Assembly (NCBI RefSeq): GCF_000243135.2
Contig: NC_019903.1
Location: 2,828,001-2,892,000, forward strand
Length of the DNA: 64,000 nucleotides
Source of the DNA: Desulfitobacterium dichloroeliminans LMG P-21439
Lineage (GTDB): Bacteria; Bacillota; Desulfitobacteriia; Desulfitobacteriales; Desulfitobacteriaceae
Direction: 5' to 3'
The position numbers and the translations under genes are program-made. The notes under the pieces were generated by a model that was given only the letters and a program-made list of their open reading frames with translations, made no database searches and had not been told where the DNA came from. This document shows positions 28,531 through 38,147 of this stretch, in pieces. Each line of letters starts with the position of its first letter. Position 1 is the first letter of the stretch.

Positions 28531-29898
28531 TTAAAAAATGGGTTCCCTATAATGCCTACGCACTAACTCCTTAAAGAATTCCCCTCTTTCTTCATAACTC
28601 TTAAACATATCCCAACTTGTACAAGCCGGGGAGAGTAAGACAACATCTCCGGACTTCGCTTCAGCTATGGCCAGCTCCACGGCTTCCTCAAAGGTTCTCG
28701 CCCGTAAATAGCGCTGGATTCCTACGTCTTGAGCAGCGATTTCCATCTCGTCAGCAGCTGCACCGACAAGAACAAGACTTTTGACTTGTTCCTTCACAAT
28801 TTTCATAAAGTCGTGGAAATCAAGGCCTTTATTTTTGCCCCCGGCAATCAGGACGATCGGCTCTGCAAAAGCATACAAAGCTTTTTCCGCTGCATCTGGA
28901 TTGGTCCCCTTCGAATCATTGATATAGAGGATCCCTTCATATGTTCCTACGACCTCTTGGCGGTGCTCTACCCCTTTAAACTCTTGAAGTCCTTGGACAA
29001 TCTGTTCCCAGGAAAGTCCCAATTCCCTGACAGCTGCTATGGAGGCTAGAATATTTTCCAGATTATGATTACCCCGCAGCAGCAGTTCTCGCCGGTTCAT
29101 AATGGGAGTAATCTTCCCCTTCTCCGCAGAAACAAGCTCATCCCCTTGAACACTATAGCCATTCTCCAGAAAGCTGGTGGGGCTAAAAAAGATTACCCTA
29201 CCTTTTAGATGAGATGCTAACTCGCGGACACGGGTATCATCCCAATTTAAGATTGCACAGTCCTCAGCTCTTTGATTTTCAAAAATCCGAGCTTTGGCTG
29301 CCAGATAATTTTCTATCGTTCCATGTCGATCCAAATGATCGGGAGTCACATTAAGTAGAATTCCAACATTCATGTGCAAGCTATCGATATGTTCTAACTG
29401 AAAGCTCGAAAGCTCGGCGACCACAATTCCCCGGTCGTTCAACTCATCTACCTGATCGCTTAGAGCAACGCCGATATTTCCTGCCACTATGGTAGGACGG
29501 CCTGTTTTTTTCGCTAACTCACCGATGAGTGTTGTCGTCGTTGTTTTTCCATTTGTACCCGTAACACCAATCTTAAAGGCCGGATGGTCTCGCAAAGCGA
29601 GTTCGACCTCACTCCAGATTTGTGCCCCTTGACTGATACCCACTTGGATAAAGGGAAGTGCAGGGGAAACCCCAGGCGAAAGTACGACAATTTCAGACTG
29701 AACCTCATCCCATTCAGGTATACGACCTAAAATAAGTTGTCCCTCTGTTAAGCCCACTTCGTAAACACCCTTAAGTTTGTCGGGTTCTTGGCGATCCGTT
29801 AATTTCACCCTCGCGCCCAAGGCCTTAAGCCTTTTAACTGCAGCCAACCCGCTTCTTCCGGCGCCCACAATGAGTACTTTTTTAGCTTCTAAATTCAT
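28531..29898 (-). CDS. murD: UDP-MurNAc-L-alanine:D-glutamate ligase
   Basis: A 455-residue ligase that adds D-Glu. N-domain GAGRSGLAAVKRLKALG, P-loop GVTGTNGKTTTTTLIGEL, NHLE-like RGNHNLENILAS, and GKNKGLDFHDF are all present, showing a normal Mur ligase for comparison with the degraded MurC-like gene 3 kb away. Located between mraY and ftsW. Confidence 0.97.
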   Translation of the reverse strand: MNLEAKKVLIVGAGRSGLAAVKRLKALGARVKLTDRQEPDKLKGVYEVGLTEGQLILGRIPEWDEVQSEIVVLSPGVSPALPFIQVGISQGAQIWSEVELALRDHPAFKIGVTGTNGKTTTTTLIGELAKKTGRPTIVAGNIGVALSDQVDELNDRGIVVAELSSFQLEHIDSLHMNVGILLNVTPDHLDRHGTIENYLAAKARIFENQRAEDCAILNWDDTRVRELASHLKGRVIFFSPTSFLENGYSVQGDELVSAEKGKITPIMNRRELLLRGNHNLENILASIAAVRELGLSWEQIVQGLQEFKGVEHRQEVVGTYEGILYINDSKGTNPDAAEKALYAFAEPIVLIAGGKNKGLDFHDFMKIVKEQVKSLVLVGAAADEMEIAAQDVGIQRYLRARTFEEAVELAIAEAKSGDVVLLSPACTSWDMFKSYEERGEFFKELVRRHYREPIF

Positions 29899-29921
29899 GA
29901 TTCCACCCTCTTAGGAGATAA

Positions 29922-30929
29922 TTATAGTATCCCGGCAAAATAGGCGATAACTCCTAGCACAGCACAAAGTAGAGAGACTAACCAAAAAATGATGACGACT
30001 TTCCACTCATGCCAACCCACTAATTCATAATGGTGATGCAAGGGGCTCATCCGAAAGACCCGCTTTCCGGTAGTCTGGAAAGAGATAACCTGAATGATAA
30101 CCGAGATGGCTTCTATGACATAAACACCACCAAGGATAAGTAGGATTAGCTCTGTTTTTGTCAGCACTGCTAAACCAACCAATGCTCCTCCTAACGCCAA
30201 GGAGCCCGTATCACCCATGAAAACTCGTGCAGGAAATCTATTGAAACGCAAAAAGCCAAAGCAACCGCCCGCTACAGCCGCGGCAAAGACTGCGAGGTCA
30301 GATTCATAAGCCAATACGGGCACCCTACCCCCTTGTGTTGTCGCCAGCCAAGCTATACCCACATATCCCAGCGCAGAAAACAAGGTCGTTCCCGCCGCTA
30401 AGCCGTCCAGCCCATCGGTCAGATTCACCGCATTGGTAATCCCCACAATGATTAAGGCAACAAAAGGATAATAAATCAGACCCAATTCGAGATGTATCGT
30501 GGTAAAAGGGATGACGAGATCGGTCCCTCGGCCTAAGTAGCGATTAGCCGCCCACGTAAGGAGGAAAGCTAGAGTAAATTGTCCTATTAATTTTTGATAA
30601 GCTCTTAGACCTAAGGACCTATGCATGACTACCTTGATAAAATCATCAATAAAACCAATCAGGCCATACCCGAGCATTGAACTGACAACCAAAACCATTT
30701 CTAAAGACGTTGGTTTTTCAGCAATAGTCAGAGCGCTTACCACAATTCCCACTAAAAAGATAATGCCACCCATAGTGGGGGTACCCGCCTTGGCAAGATG
30801 CCGTTTGGGGCCTTCCTCACGAATATTCTGGCCGAACTTCAACACCCGTAGAATAGGAATCAATAACGGCCCAAGAATTAATGTGATAATCAGTGCTACG
30901 GCAGCAGCCAAAAAAATACGTTCAGACAT
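29922..30929 (-). CDS. mraY: phospho-MurNAc-pentapeptide transferase
   Basis: A 335-residue polytopic enzyme that makes lipid I. Signatures: [50 protein letters not shown] and the C-terminal histidine block [17 protein letters not shown]. About ten membrane segments. Spacing to murF 17 bp. Confidence 0.97.
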   Translation of the reverse strand: MSERIFLAAAVALIITLILGPLLIPILRVLKFGQNIREEGPKRHLAKAGTPTMGGIIFLVGIVVSALTIAEKPTSLEMVLVVSSMLGYGLIGFIDDFIKVVMHRSLGLRAYQKLIGQFTLAFLLTWAANRYLGRGTDLVIPFTTIHLELGLIYYPFVALIIVGITNAVNLTDGLDGLAAGTTLFSALGYVGIAWLATTQGGRVPVLAYESDLAVFAAAVAGGCFGFLRFNRFPARVFMGDTGSLALGGALVGLAVLTKTELILLILGGVYVIEAISVIIQVISFQTTGKRVFRMSPLHHHYELVGWHEWKVVIIFWLVSLLCAVLGVIAYFAGIL

Positions 30930-30946
30930 GGAATATATTCCTTCCT

Positions 30947-32383
30947 TTACTCCAAACCTCTACGAAGTGCTTCTGTCACTTCTTCCATCTTCATACCACG
31001 GGAAGCTTTGATTAAGACCCAAGTGCCTTGACTTAATTGGGCGAGCACTTCTTGCGCCTTCTTTATCGCTCCTGCTTGTTCTGGAAAAGAATAGACTCTC
31101 TCAGGAGACAACCCTCTTGCAATGGCTCCCCGAGCAATTTCCTCGGCAAGTTTCCCTACGGTGATAAGTTCAGAAATTCCCAAGTCGGCTACAGCTTGCC
31201 CCACCTCATAATGACCTTCCCGACTAGCCTCACCTAGTTCGTACATCTCACCTAAGATGGCTAGGGTCGATGCTCCTCCTCTTTCTCGCAAGACTTGCAA
31301 GGATGCCTTCATAGAGGTCGGATTAGCATTATAAACATCGCTAATCAGGGTGCTTTCATAAATTCCCTGCTGTAGCTCTAACCGCATCCTAGACAACTCC
31401 ATCGTCGCTAAACCCTCACATCCCTCTTGAAGAGGGACCTCTAAGAGCAGTCCTACACTGAGGGCAGCCAAAGCATCAAGCACGTTATGCTCTCCCGGTA
31501 GTGGCAAATCAACTTTTACCGGCGAAGTGAGAACAGGGACCTGGCTCCGGTTTTCATTTTCCACGGTGAAGCGAGTGCCTAGGGTTCCAAAGGGGGTTAG
31601 CTTCAGGCCACGGAGGTCCGGCTTATGGAACTTTCCGCCTAAGCCATAGAAAAATTGGTGAACAGAGCTTTCCTGGGCGAGTTTCACACTCCACTCATCT
31701 TCACTATTGAGCACAGCGAATCCCTCGGGAGGAAGTGCTTGGATTAACTCCCATTTAGCTCGGGCAATGTTCTCTTGAGTACCTAATAGCTCCAAATGAG
31801 TTGTGCCAATATTGGTAATGACACCGATATCCGGACGAGCAATACCACATAAAAAGGCAATTTGCCCTAATCCGCGCATACCCATCTCTAAAACGAGGAT
31901 CTCCGTGTTCTCCGATGCATTCAGGATGGTCATGGGAACACCAAGCTCATTATTCTGATTCTCCAGATTCTTATGAACTCGGTATTTTTGACTGAGCACT
32001 GCAGTTACCATATCTTTCGTGGTGGTTTTGCCATTGCTACCGGTGATAGCTACAACCTTGGCTCCCAATTGCCGGACCCAGGTTTGGGCTAGGGATTGCA
32101 TAGCAATAAGGCCCAAATCCACTTGGATCAGCGCTTTTCCTTCAGGGATACTAATTTCAGGTCGGTTCTTTAAACGTTCTTTCTCGGCAACTACTACACT
32201 AGCGCCTTTTTGCCAAGCTGCTTTTATATAATCATGTCCATCGACCTTTTCACCCACTAGGGCAAAAAAGATATTACCGTCCTTAACTAGGCGGCTGTCA
32301 ATACAACAACCATGAGCTTTAGCTTGGCTATCTCCCCTCAATTCCCCCTCTAGTAGGGTGGCAATCCATTGGCTATCCCACAT
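30947..32383 (-). CDS. murF: UDP-MurNAc-tripeptide:D-Ala-D-Ala ligase
   Basis: A 478-residue ligase. P-loop is [19 protein letters not shown], with [17 protein letters not shown] and [15 protein letters not shown]. The first part ([23 protein letters not shown]) is the MurE/F N-domain. Start overlaps murE by 11 bp and has GAGGAGG 7 nt upstream. Confidence 0.97.
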   Translation of the reverse strand: MWDSQWIATLLEGELRGDSQAKAHGCCIDSRLVKDGNIFFALVGEKVDGHDYIKAAWQKGASVVVAEKERLKNRPEISIPEGKALIQVDLGLIAMQSLAQTWVRQLGAKVVAITGSNGKTTTKDMVTAVLSQKYRVHKNLENQNNELGVPMTILNASENTEILVLEMGMRGLGQIAFLCGIARPDIGVITNIGTTHLELLGTQENIARAKWELIQALPPEGFAVLNSEDEWSVKLAQESSVHQFFYGLGGKFHKPDLRGLKLTPFGTLGTRFTVENENRSQVPVLTSPVKVDLPLPGEHNVLDALAALSVGLLLEVPLQEGCEGLATMELSRMRLELQQGIYESTLISDVYNANPTSMKASLQVLRERGGASTLAILGEMYELGEASREGHYEVGQAVADLGISELITVGKLAEEIARGAIARGLSPERVYSFPEQAGAIKKAQEVLAQLSQGTWVLIKASRGMKMEEVTEALRRGLE

Positions 32384-33863
32384 AACCCAGCCTCCTCAAG
32401 GCTTCCCGGGCGACTTCCCGGTCATCAAAGGGCAATACTTCTTTGCCGATAATCTGATAATCTTCATGGCCTTTTCCTGCTATGAGCACCGTGTCTCCTT
32501 CTTTAGCAAGAATAAGGGCGCATTCGATAGCCTCCTGACGTTTGACATTAGCTGTATAATCAATTCCTTCTATCCCCTCAAGGATATCTTGGATAATCTG
32601 TCGAGGGTCTTCGGTACGAGGGTTATCTGAAGTGACAATGACGTGATCACTGAGTTGTTCAGCGATAGCACCCATCTGTGGTCGTTTCCCCTTATCCCGA
32701 TCCCCTCCGCAGCCAAATACCGTAATCAAGCGTCCTGGCGTAAATTCCAAAGCAGCTTGGCAGACATTGGCCAGCCCATCTGGAGTATGAGCATAATCCA
32801 CAATCACTTGAAAGGGCTGCCCCATCCTTATGCTCTCAAAACGTCCCGGTACACCTTGAACATCTGCCAAGGCCTTTTTGACAAGTTCCGGGCTACGGCC
32901 GCTTTCTACACCCCAGGCAAAGGTTGCTAAAGCGTTATACACACTAAACATACCGGGTGTTGCATAGTTCACTTGCTCTGTCTGACCTTTGAAGTGAACT
33001 GTAAAACGAACCCCATGAGCGGTTAACTCAATATCCGACGCCCGATAATCGAGATGAGCAGCGTTCACCCCATAGGTTATTACGGGAGCAGTCGCAACCT
33101 TTATTAATGTCTCTGCTGCCGGATCATCTCCGTTCACAACGCCGATCTTCGGGCTTTTAGCTCCAGTAAGGCCGCTAAAAAGTTTTGCTTTCGCCTGGAG
33201 GTATTCCTCCATTGTTTTATGATAATCTAAGTGATCTTGTGTCAAATTAGTGAAAATCCCCGCATCAAATTCGCATCCCCTAACTCGGCCTAAGTCTAGA
33301 GCATGGGAGGACACTTCCATGACCGCCAGTTGGACTCCCTCGTCCACCATTTCCTTCAGCAGCTTCTGTAGATCAATAGCTTCCGGAGTAGTGCGGTTTC
33401 CCGGTAACTCTCTTCCGGCAATGCGGGCCCCAAGGGTTCCGATTAAACCTACCTTTTTCCCTTCCTCGGTTGCAATACTCTCGACCAAATAGGTAATGGT
33501 GGTTTTTCCGTTGGTACCCGTTACGCCGATGACTTCCAGCTTATCAGCAGGATGATCATAGATATTGGCAGCGATTTCGCCCATGACCTCGCGTATATGC
33601 TTTACTTGGATTTGCGGCACATCCAAAGGGAGAACCCTTTCCACCAGTAAGGCTACTGCTCCTTTTTCGATGACTTGGACTGCGAAGTCATGACCGTCCA
33701 CATTCATTCCAGGAACACAAGCATATAAATCTCCTGGCTGAACCTGGCGAGAATCCATAGAAATCCCTCGGACCAAAGTTTCTTGGTCTCCGGTAATACT
33801 CATTATTTCAATGCCAGATAAAATCTCGGATAGCTTTTTTTGAACAGACTTCACCCTCATCAC
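32373..33863 (-). CDS. murE: UDP-MurNAc-L-Ala-D-Glu:meso-diaminopimelate ligase
   Basis: A 496-residue ligase. P-loop GVTGTNGKTTITYLVESI; ASN SFHTALDLGRVRG-type block VSSHALDLGRVRGCEFD; and the substrate loop VTSDNPRTEDPRQI. The DNPR motif marks the meso-diaminopimelate type, so the cell wall should carry mDAP. Follows the PBP gene. Confidence 0.97.
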   Translation of the reverse strand: MMRVKSVQKKLSEILSGIEIMSITGDQETLVRGISMDSRQVQPGDLYACVPGMNVDGHDFAVQVIEKGAVALLVERVLPLDVPQIQVKHIREVMGEIAANIYDHPADKLEVIGVTGTNGKTTITYLVESIATEEGKKVGLIGTLGARIAGRELPGNRTTPEAIDLQKLLKEMVDEGVQLAVMEVSSHALDLGRVRGCEFDAGIFTNLTQDHLDYHKTMEEYLQAKAKLFSGLTGAKSPKIGVVNGDDPAAETLIKVATAPVITYGVNAAHLDYRASDIELTAHGVRFTVHFKGQTEQVNYATPGMFSVYNALATFAWGVESGRSPELVKKALADVQGVPGRFESIRMGQPFQVIVDYAHTPDGLANVCQAALEFTPGRLITVFGCGGDRDKGKRPQMGAIAEQLSDHVIVTSDNPRTEDPRQIIQDILEGIEGIDYTANVKRQEAIECALILAKEGDTVLIAGKGHEDYQIIGKEVLPFDDREVAREALRRLGYVG

Positions 33864-33924
33864 TACCTTTCAACTCTAGTATAGACAGTATAAATTTATT
33901 GCAATCATGGACGTAGTTTGTTCA

Positions 33925-35973
33925 TTACTCACTCAAGGGTAGTCTCCAGGGCATTTGCAGTAGGGCTGGAATATCCACATCCACTTCCTCTTCGATGGCC
34001 CACCAATTTCCTGTCGTCGGGGAACCCGCCTCTGAACCAAGATAGACCAGAACAGATGACTCCGCTTCGACAAGGGAATCCGCATGTGGGATTTGATCCA
34101 GAACAATACTACCGCTTCCTTCGGTCATAATCTTGAATCCAGCTTTCTTAAGCGCCTTATCGGCTTCGGAGTAAGTAAGACCCAGTACGGAAGGTACCTT
34201 AACAGCTTTCTTAATAGGAGGAATAATCATATCCAGCCGTGGCTTTCCAAGTGTTAAGGGAGCTTTCATATCCATCTCCACATTCAAGTATTTCAAGGAA
34301 TCCAACAAAACTCCTCTTACAGGTGGAGCTGCTACTGAACCTCCATAGAAAGGCACACCATCTATCACGCAAAGAATGGCCAACTTTGGATTGTCCGCTG
34401 GAGCAAAGGCTATGAAGGAAGCTACATACTCCCCTTGGATATACGCGCCATTAGCTACTTTTTGAGCGGTCCCGGTCTTTCCTGCCACCCGATAGCCAGG
34501 CAAGAAGGCCCGATATCCCGTGCCATTGGTTACCACAGACTCGAGCATCTGCCGAGCTGTTTTGGATGTCTCTTCCTTAATTACACGATGGACTTCTTGG
34601 GGCTCAAATGACTCAACCACTTTCCCGGTGGGGCCCACAATTTCTTTGACCAATTGAGGCTTCATCAAGGTTCCGCCATTAGCCACTGCTGAAACGGCCG
34701 TTAGCAGCTGAATCGCAGTTACATTATTGGTTTGCCCGATGGACATCGTGGCTAAATCCAAGGCGGTGGCTCGCTTCTTATTGGCTAGAATCCCCACAGC
34801 CTCCCCCGACATCTCGATTCCCGTCTTCTTGCCAAAGCCAAAATCAGCAAGGTACTGATAGAATTTATCCGTACCCAAACGCTGCCCCATTTCTACGAAA
34901 CCCGGGTTGCAGGAATTTTCGGCCACTTGTGTAAAGGTCTGACTTCCATGTCCCCCATGCTTCCAGCAATGGACCGTTTTACCGAGGATCGTGATGCCAC
35001 CTGGATCAAAAAAACCACCATTTGGGCTAATTTTCTTCTCTTCAAGAGCAGCTGCTAAGGTAATAATCTTGAATGTCGACCCCGGTTCATAGCCATTTTG
35101 AATAGCAATATTGCGTCGCGTACTTTGTTCATAATTCTGGTAATAATTCGGATCATAAGTAGGCGCTGAGGCTAGTGCCAAAACCTCCCCTGTATTGGGA
35201 TCCATGACAAGGATGGAGGCACTTTTCGGGGTCTGCCCATTCATATTCATACCTTGTCCGGACATTAATTTCTGCAGCTCACGCTCGGCAAAGGCTTGGA
35301 TATTTTTATCGATGGTCAATCGCACCGTATTCCCGTTTTTGGGTGTAACATACATCTGATTGGCAAACGGTAAGGGAATGCCATTGGCAGCAAATTCCGT
35401 CAAGACGGCCCCCGGCACGCCAATCAACGCAGAATCCCTAGTCAACTCTATTCCTTCCAACCCCTGGTTGTCAATCCCTGCAAAACCAATAATATGGGCA
35501 GCTAATGTCCCATTGGGATAATAACGCACACTATCTTCGGTAACGCCGATCCCAGGTAACTCTAAGGCCCGGACTTGAGCAGCAACCTCTGCTGTGACTC
35601 TTTTTTTTACATACTCTAGGGCCGATCGCTTGGTGATTTTCTCAAGCACCTGCTCTGGCTGCATTTCTAGTATTCCTGATAAGGTGTGAGCGATTTCTTC
35701 AGCACGTTTCGAAGATCTTACTTGAGCCGGAACAGCAAATACTGTCTCCGTGCTTACACTCATAGCGAGAACGTCCCCATTGCGATCCTCAATATTACCT
35801 CTTTTGGCGGCAACCGGCACCCCTCGGTAATGGCTTTCATCGGCCTTATCGCTCAGAATTGCCCCCTGAGCTAATTGCACAAAGGCTAGCCGGACAACTA
35901 ATACCACCAAGAAAGCACTTACACAGAGAAAAAGAAAAGCGATACGTTTACGCATGACAACATAAGGACTCAA
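33925..35973 (-). CDS. septal/sporulation transpeptidase PBP with PASTA domain (FtsI/SpoVD type)
   Basis: A 682-residue class B PBP with one N-terminal membrane segment (about residues 9-33). The transpeptidase has STFK at S299-K302, SCN in AENSCNPGF, and KTGTAQ. A single PASTA domain lies at about residues 600-660 (VPSVLGLTYSEADKALKKAGF). The start is a TTG at 35973 after GGGGGTG; an ATG seven codons in is possible. The place in the cluster and PASTA fit SpoVD or PBP2b. Confidence 0.95.
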   Translation of the reverse strand: MSPYVVMRKRIAFLFLCVSAFLVVLVVRLAFVQLAQGAILSDKADESHYRGVPVAAKRGNIEDRNGDVLAMSVSTETVFAVPAQVRSSKRAEEIAHTLSGILEMQPEQVLEKITKRSALEYVKKRVTAEVAAQVRALELPGIGVTEDSVRYYPNGTLAAHIIGFAGIDNQGLEGIELTRDSALIGVPGAVLTEFAANGIPLPFANQMYVTPKNGNTVRLTIDKNIQAFAERELQKLMSGQGMNMNGQTPKSASILVMDPNTGEVLALASAPTYDPNYYQNYEQSTRRNIAIQNGYEPGSTFKIITLAAALEEKKISPNGGFFDPGGITILGKTVHCWKHGGHGSQTFTQVAENSCNPGFVEMGQRLGTDKFYQYLADFGFGKKTGIEMSGEAVGILANKKRATALDLATMSIGQTNNVTAIQLLTAVSAVANGGTLMKPQLVKEIVGPTGKVVESFEPQEVHRVIKEETSKTARQMLESVVTNGTGYRAFLPGYRVAGKTGTAQKVANGAYIQGEYVASFIAFAPADNPKLAILCVIDGVPFYGGSVAAPPVRGVLLDSLKYLNVEMDMKAPLTLGKPRLDMIIPPIKKAVKVPSVLGLTYSEADKALKKAGFKIMTEGSGSIVLDQIPHADSLVEAESSVLVYLGSEAGSPTTGNWWAIEEEVDVDIPALLQMPWRLPLSE

Positions 35974-36025
35974 TGTCCCACCCCCTATTCTAGGGCGTCA
36001 CCGTAAACTCTACCGCTTTTGTTTA

Positions 36026-36505
36026 TTATCGTTGTGTGGAAGCAAAAAAACTGGTAAATTTCTGCGATATTTGCTCGAGTGCAGAAGGTTCTTGTACAAC
36101 CTCTTCCTGTGCGGCTGGAGTTGACTGGACGCCCATTTCTGTCTTGGCGACAGGCAATGTTCCAGCCACATAGACCGTTCCCGCAGGTTTTTCCATACCC
36201 ATGGCAAGTGCCGCACTTTCAATCCGGCTTACGGAACGCAATTTGTCCACTTGCGCTTCTAAGAGATCATTATTAGCCTCAAGGGCTGTGATCTCTCTTT
36301 GCATTCCCCGAATTTGGGCTCCCTTTACCACCGTGAGATTAATGGTTTCCACAGCAAATATAGTCGCAAGGGTCACCACTAAACTTAAGATGAGAACACT
36401 TTTCCAGTGAGAACGGGGCCTCTGGCGACGGACGGGCCTTTTCGCTTTGCGGGGTAATTCCTCTATGGGCTGTTCCCATTCCATTTTTTCCTGCGCTACT
36501 ACCAA
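36026..36505 (-). CDS. ftsL: FtsL-like septum protein
   Basis: A 159-residue bitopic protein with a membrane segment at about residues 35-55 (VLILSLVVTLATIFAVETI), then a coiled coil with QMR-leucine repeat pattern to residue 95 and a low-complexity tail. Position after rsmH is that of ftsL. The TTG at 36505, 7 nt after GGAGGAGG, is the best start; the TTG at 36538 lies before that site, and ATG 36484 has no good site. Confidence 0.85.
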   Translation of the reverse strand: MVVAQEKMEWEQPIEELPRKAKRPVRRQRPRSHWKSVLILSLVVTLATIFAVETINLTVVKGAQIRGMQREITALEANNDLLEAQVDKLRSVSRIESAALAMGMEKPAGTVYVAGTLPVAKTEMGVQSTPAAQEEVVQEPSALEQISQKFTSFFASTQR

Positions 36506-36546
36506 AGGTATTCCTCCTCCGTTCTCTTTATACTTCAAATTCTACT

Positions 36547-37479
36547 TCATAGTTTTTCTGCTATCCTCAGCTTGGCACTGCGTGCTCGAGGGTTAGCCTC
36601 AATCTCTTGGGAACTAGGCAAAATTGGTTTTCTATTGATTAAACGCGCTAAAGGTTTTGCGTGACATTGACAGATTGGGAAACTGGGGGGGCAACTGCAT
36701 CGCCCTAACCAAGAGTTCATCTTCTCTTTCACAATGCGATCTTCCAAGGAGTGAAAAGTTATGACTCCAACCCTCCCACCGGGGGCGAGACAGGGTAGAA
36801 CCTGATCTAAGGTCCTTTCCAAAACTCCCAGTTCGTCGTTCACGGCAATTCTAAGGGCCTGAAAGGTTCTTTTCGCCGGGTGAGGCCCTTCGCGGCGAGC
36901 CCCTGCCGGAATCGCCTTTTTAATAATATCGACTAACTCCCCCGTTGTCTCAATCGATCCTTGCTCCCGAGTGTTAACGATAAATTCAACGATTCTTTTC
37001 GACCATTTCTCTTCTCCATACTTCCAGAGGATCTCCGAGAGTTGCTCTGGTTTCCACTCGTTGACTAAAACCTTCGCCGATACAGGATTCTGCGGATTCA
37101 TCCGCATATCCAGTTCGGCGTCCTGCATATAACTAAATCCCCGTTCAGCCTCATCCAACTGAGGAGACGATACCCCAAGATCAAAGAGAATACCTTGAAC
37201 AGGCAGAAGCTCAAGAGCTTGAAGTGATTCCTCTAGGGATTCAAAGTTGCGATTGACCAGAAAAACCCGAGGATCTTCCTTAAACTTTAGGCGTGCGTTG
37301 TCGATGGCCAAAGGATCTTGATCTAAACCCACTAGTTTGCCAGCGTTGTTAAGTTGAGACAATAGCAAGGCGCTATGTCCTGCACCCCCTAAAGTGCAAT
37401 CCACATAGGTCCCGGAGGGATCTTTGACAACCCCTTCAACAGTTTCTTTTAACAAAACCGTAACATGATGAAATTCCAA
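36547..37479 (-). CDS. rsmH: 16S rRNA m4C1402 methyltransferase
   Basis: A 310-residue methyltransferase (MraW). Blocks YVDCTLGGAGHSALLL, LFDLGVSSPQLDEAERGFSY and GVITFHSLEDRIVK are diagnostic. Length and place after mraZ are standard. RNA target is known from E. coli. Confidence 0.97.
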   Translation of the reverse strand: MEFHHVTVLLKETVEGVVKDPSGTYVDCTLGGAGHSALLLSQLNNAGKLVGLDQDPLAIDNARLKFKEDPRVFLVNRNFESLEESLQALELLPVQGILFDLGVSSPQLDEAERGFSYMQDAELDMRMNPQNPVSAKVLVNEWKPEQLSEILWKYGEEKWSKRIVEFIVNTREQGSIETTGELVDIIKKAIPAGARREGPHPAKRTFQALRIAVNDELGVLERTLDQVLPCLAPGGRVGVITFHSLEDRIVKEKMNSWLGRCSCPPSFPICQCHAKPLARLINRKPILPSSQEIEANPRARSAKLRIAEKL

Positions 37480-37496
37480 AGCATTCGACCTCTTCT

Positions 37497-37928
37497 CTAT
37501 ATTCCCAGGTTCACTAAAGACTCTGCCGCACTAGCATAGGCATCTTCAGCCTGACGAGAATAGTCTGCCCAAAGGCCTTGACTCCAAATCTCCACTCGTG
37601 AGGAGACTCCAACCAATACCACATCTTTATCAAGCTGGGCATATTCCCGCAAATTTGCTGGCAAAAGAATTCTCCCTTGCTTATCTATCTCGCATTCAGT
37701 GGCCCCGGAAAAAAAGAAACGGACAAATGCTCGTGCATCCTGTTGGGTAAAAGGTAAAGCGCGAAGTTTCTCTTCGAGGATCTTCCACTCCTCTTGGGGG
37801 TAAACAAAGAGACAGTGATCTAAGCCTTTAGTGGCTATAAATCGCTCGCCTAAGGCTTCTCGGAACTTTGCCGGCACAATCAGCCGACCTTTTCCATCGA
37901 TCGTATGGAGGTATTCCCCCATGAACAT
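37497..37928 (-). CDS. mraZ: MraZ transcriptional regulator
   Basis: A 143-residue AbrB-fold DNA-binding protein with two tandem domains ([20 protein letters not shown] and [18 protein letters not shown]). It represses its own promoter in known cases. Either of two ATGs (37928 or 37922) fits; the second is better spaced from AAGGA. Four 10-bp repeats 24 bp upstream are the probable operator. It opens the dcw cluster. Confidence 0.97.
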   Translation of the reverse strand: MFMGEYLHTIDGKGRLIVPAKFREALGERFIATKGLDHCLFVYPQEEWKILEEKLRALPFTQQDARAFVRFFFSGATECEIDKQGRILLPANLREYAQLDKDVVLVGVSSRVEIWSQGLWADYSRQAEDAYASAAESLVNLGI

Positions 37929-37951
37929 GTTCCTTCACCCCACATCGAGCA

Positions 37952-37987
37952 CACTTCACTCCACTTTACTCCACTTTACCCCACTTA
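37952..37987 (-). promoter_or_regulatory. MraZ operator: four 10-bp direct repeats
   Basis: On the minus strand AAGTGG-type units (complement CACTTN) begin at 37952, 37962, 37972 and 37982, exactly one helical turn apart. They read GTGGGGTAAA, GTGGAGTAAA, GTGGAGTGAA and a partial GTG. Such GTGG repeats upstream of mraZ are the known MraZ-binding form, so autoregulation is likely. Confidence 0.8.
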
Positions 37988-38072
37988 TTCTCCATTCGCA
38001 GGGATATTCCTTCTTTCTGCCTCCTCTTTTAAAGAAAAATATCAAAATAGGGAAGAAAGTCCTAGTCTCAAC

Positions 38073-38120
38073 AAAAAAAGGGAGGAGACAAACTGCTTAA
38101 AAACAGCTTGCCATCCTCCC
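38073..38120 (-). terminator. terminator of the purine permease gene
   Basis: Stem GGGAGGA/TCCTCCC with a partly paired inner arm (AAACTG/CAGCTT), followed on the minus strand by seven T. It ends the permease transcript before the mraZ promoter. Confidence 0.85.
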
Positions 38121-38147
38121 CGAGTCAGGCTAATTCATTTTTGAAGT

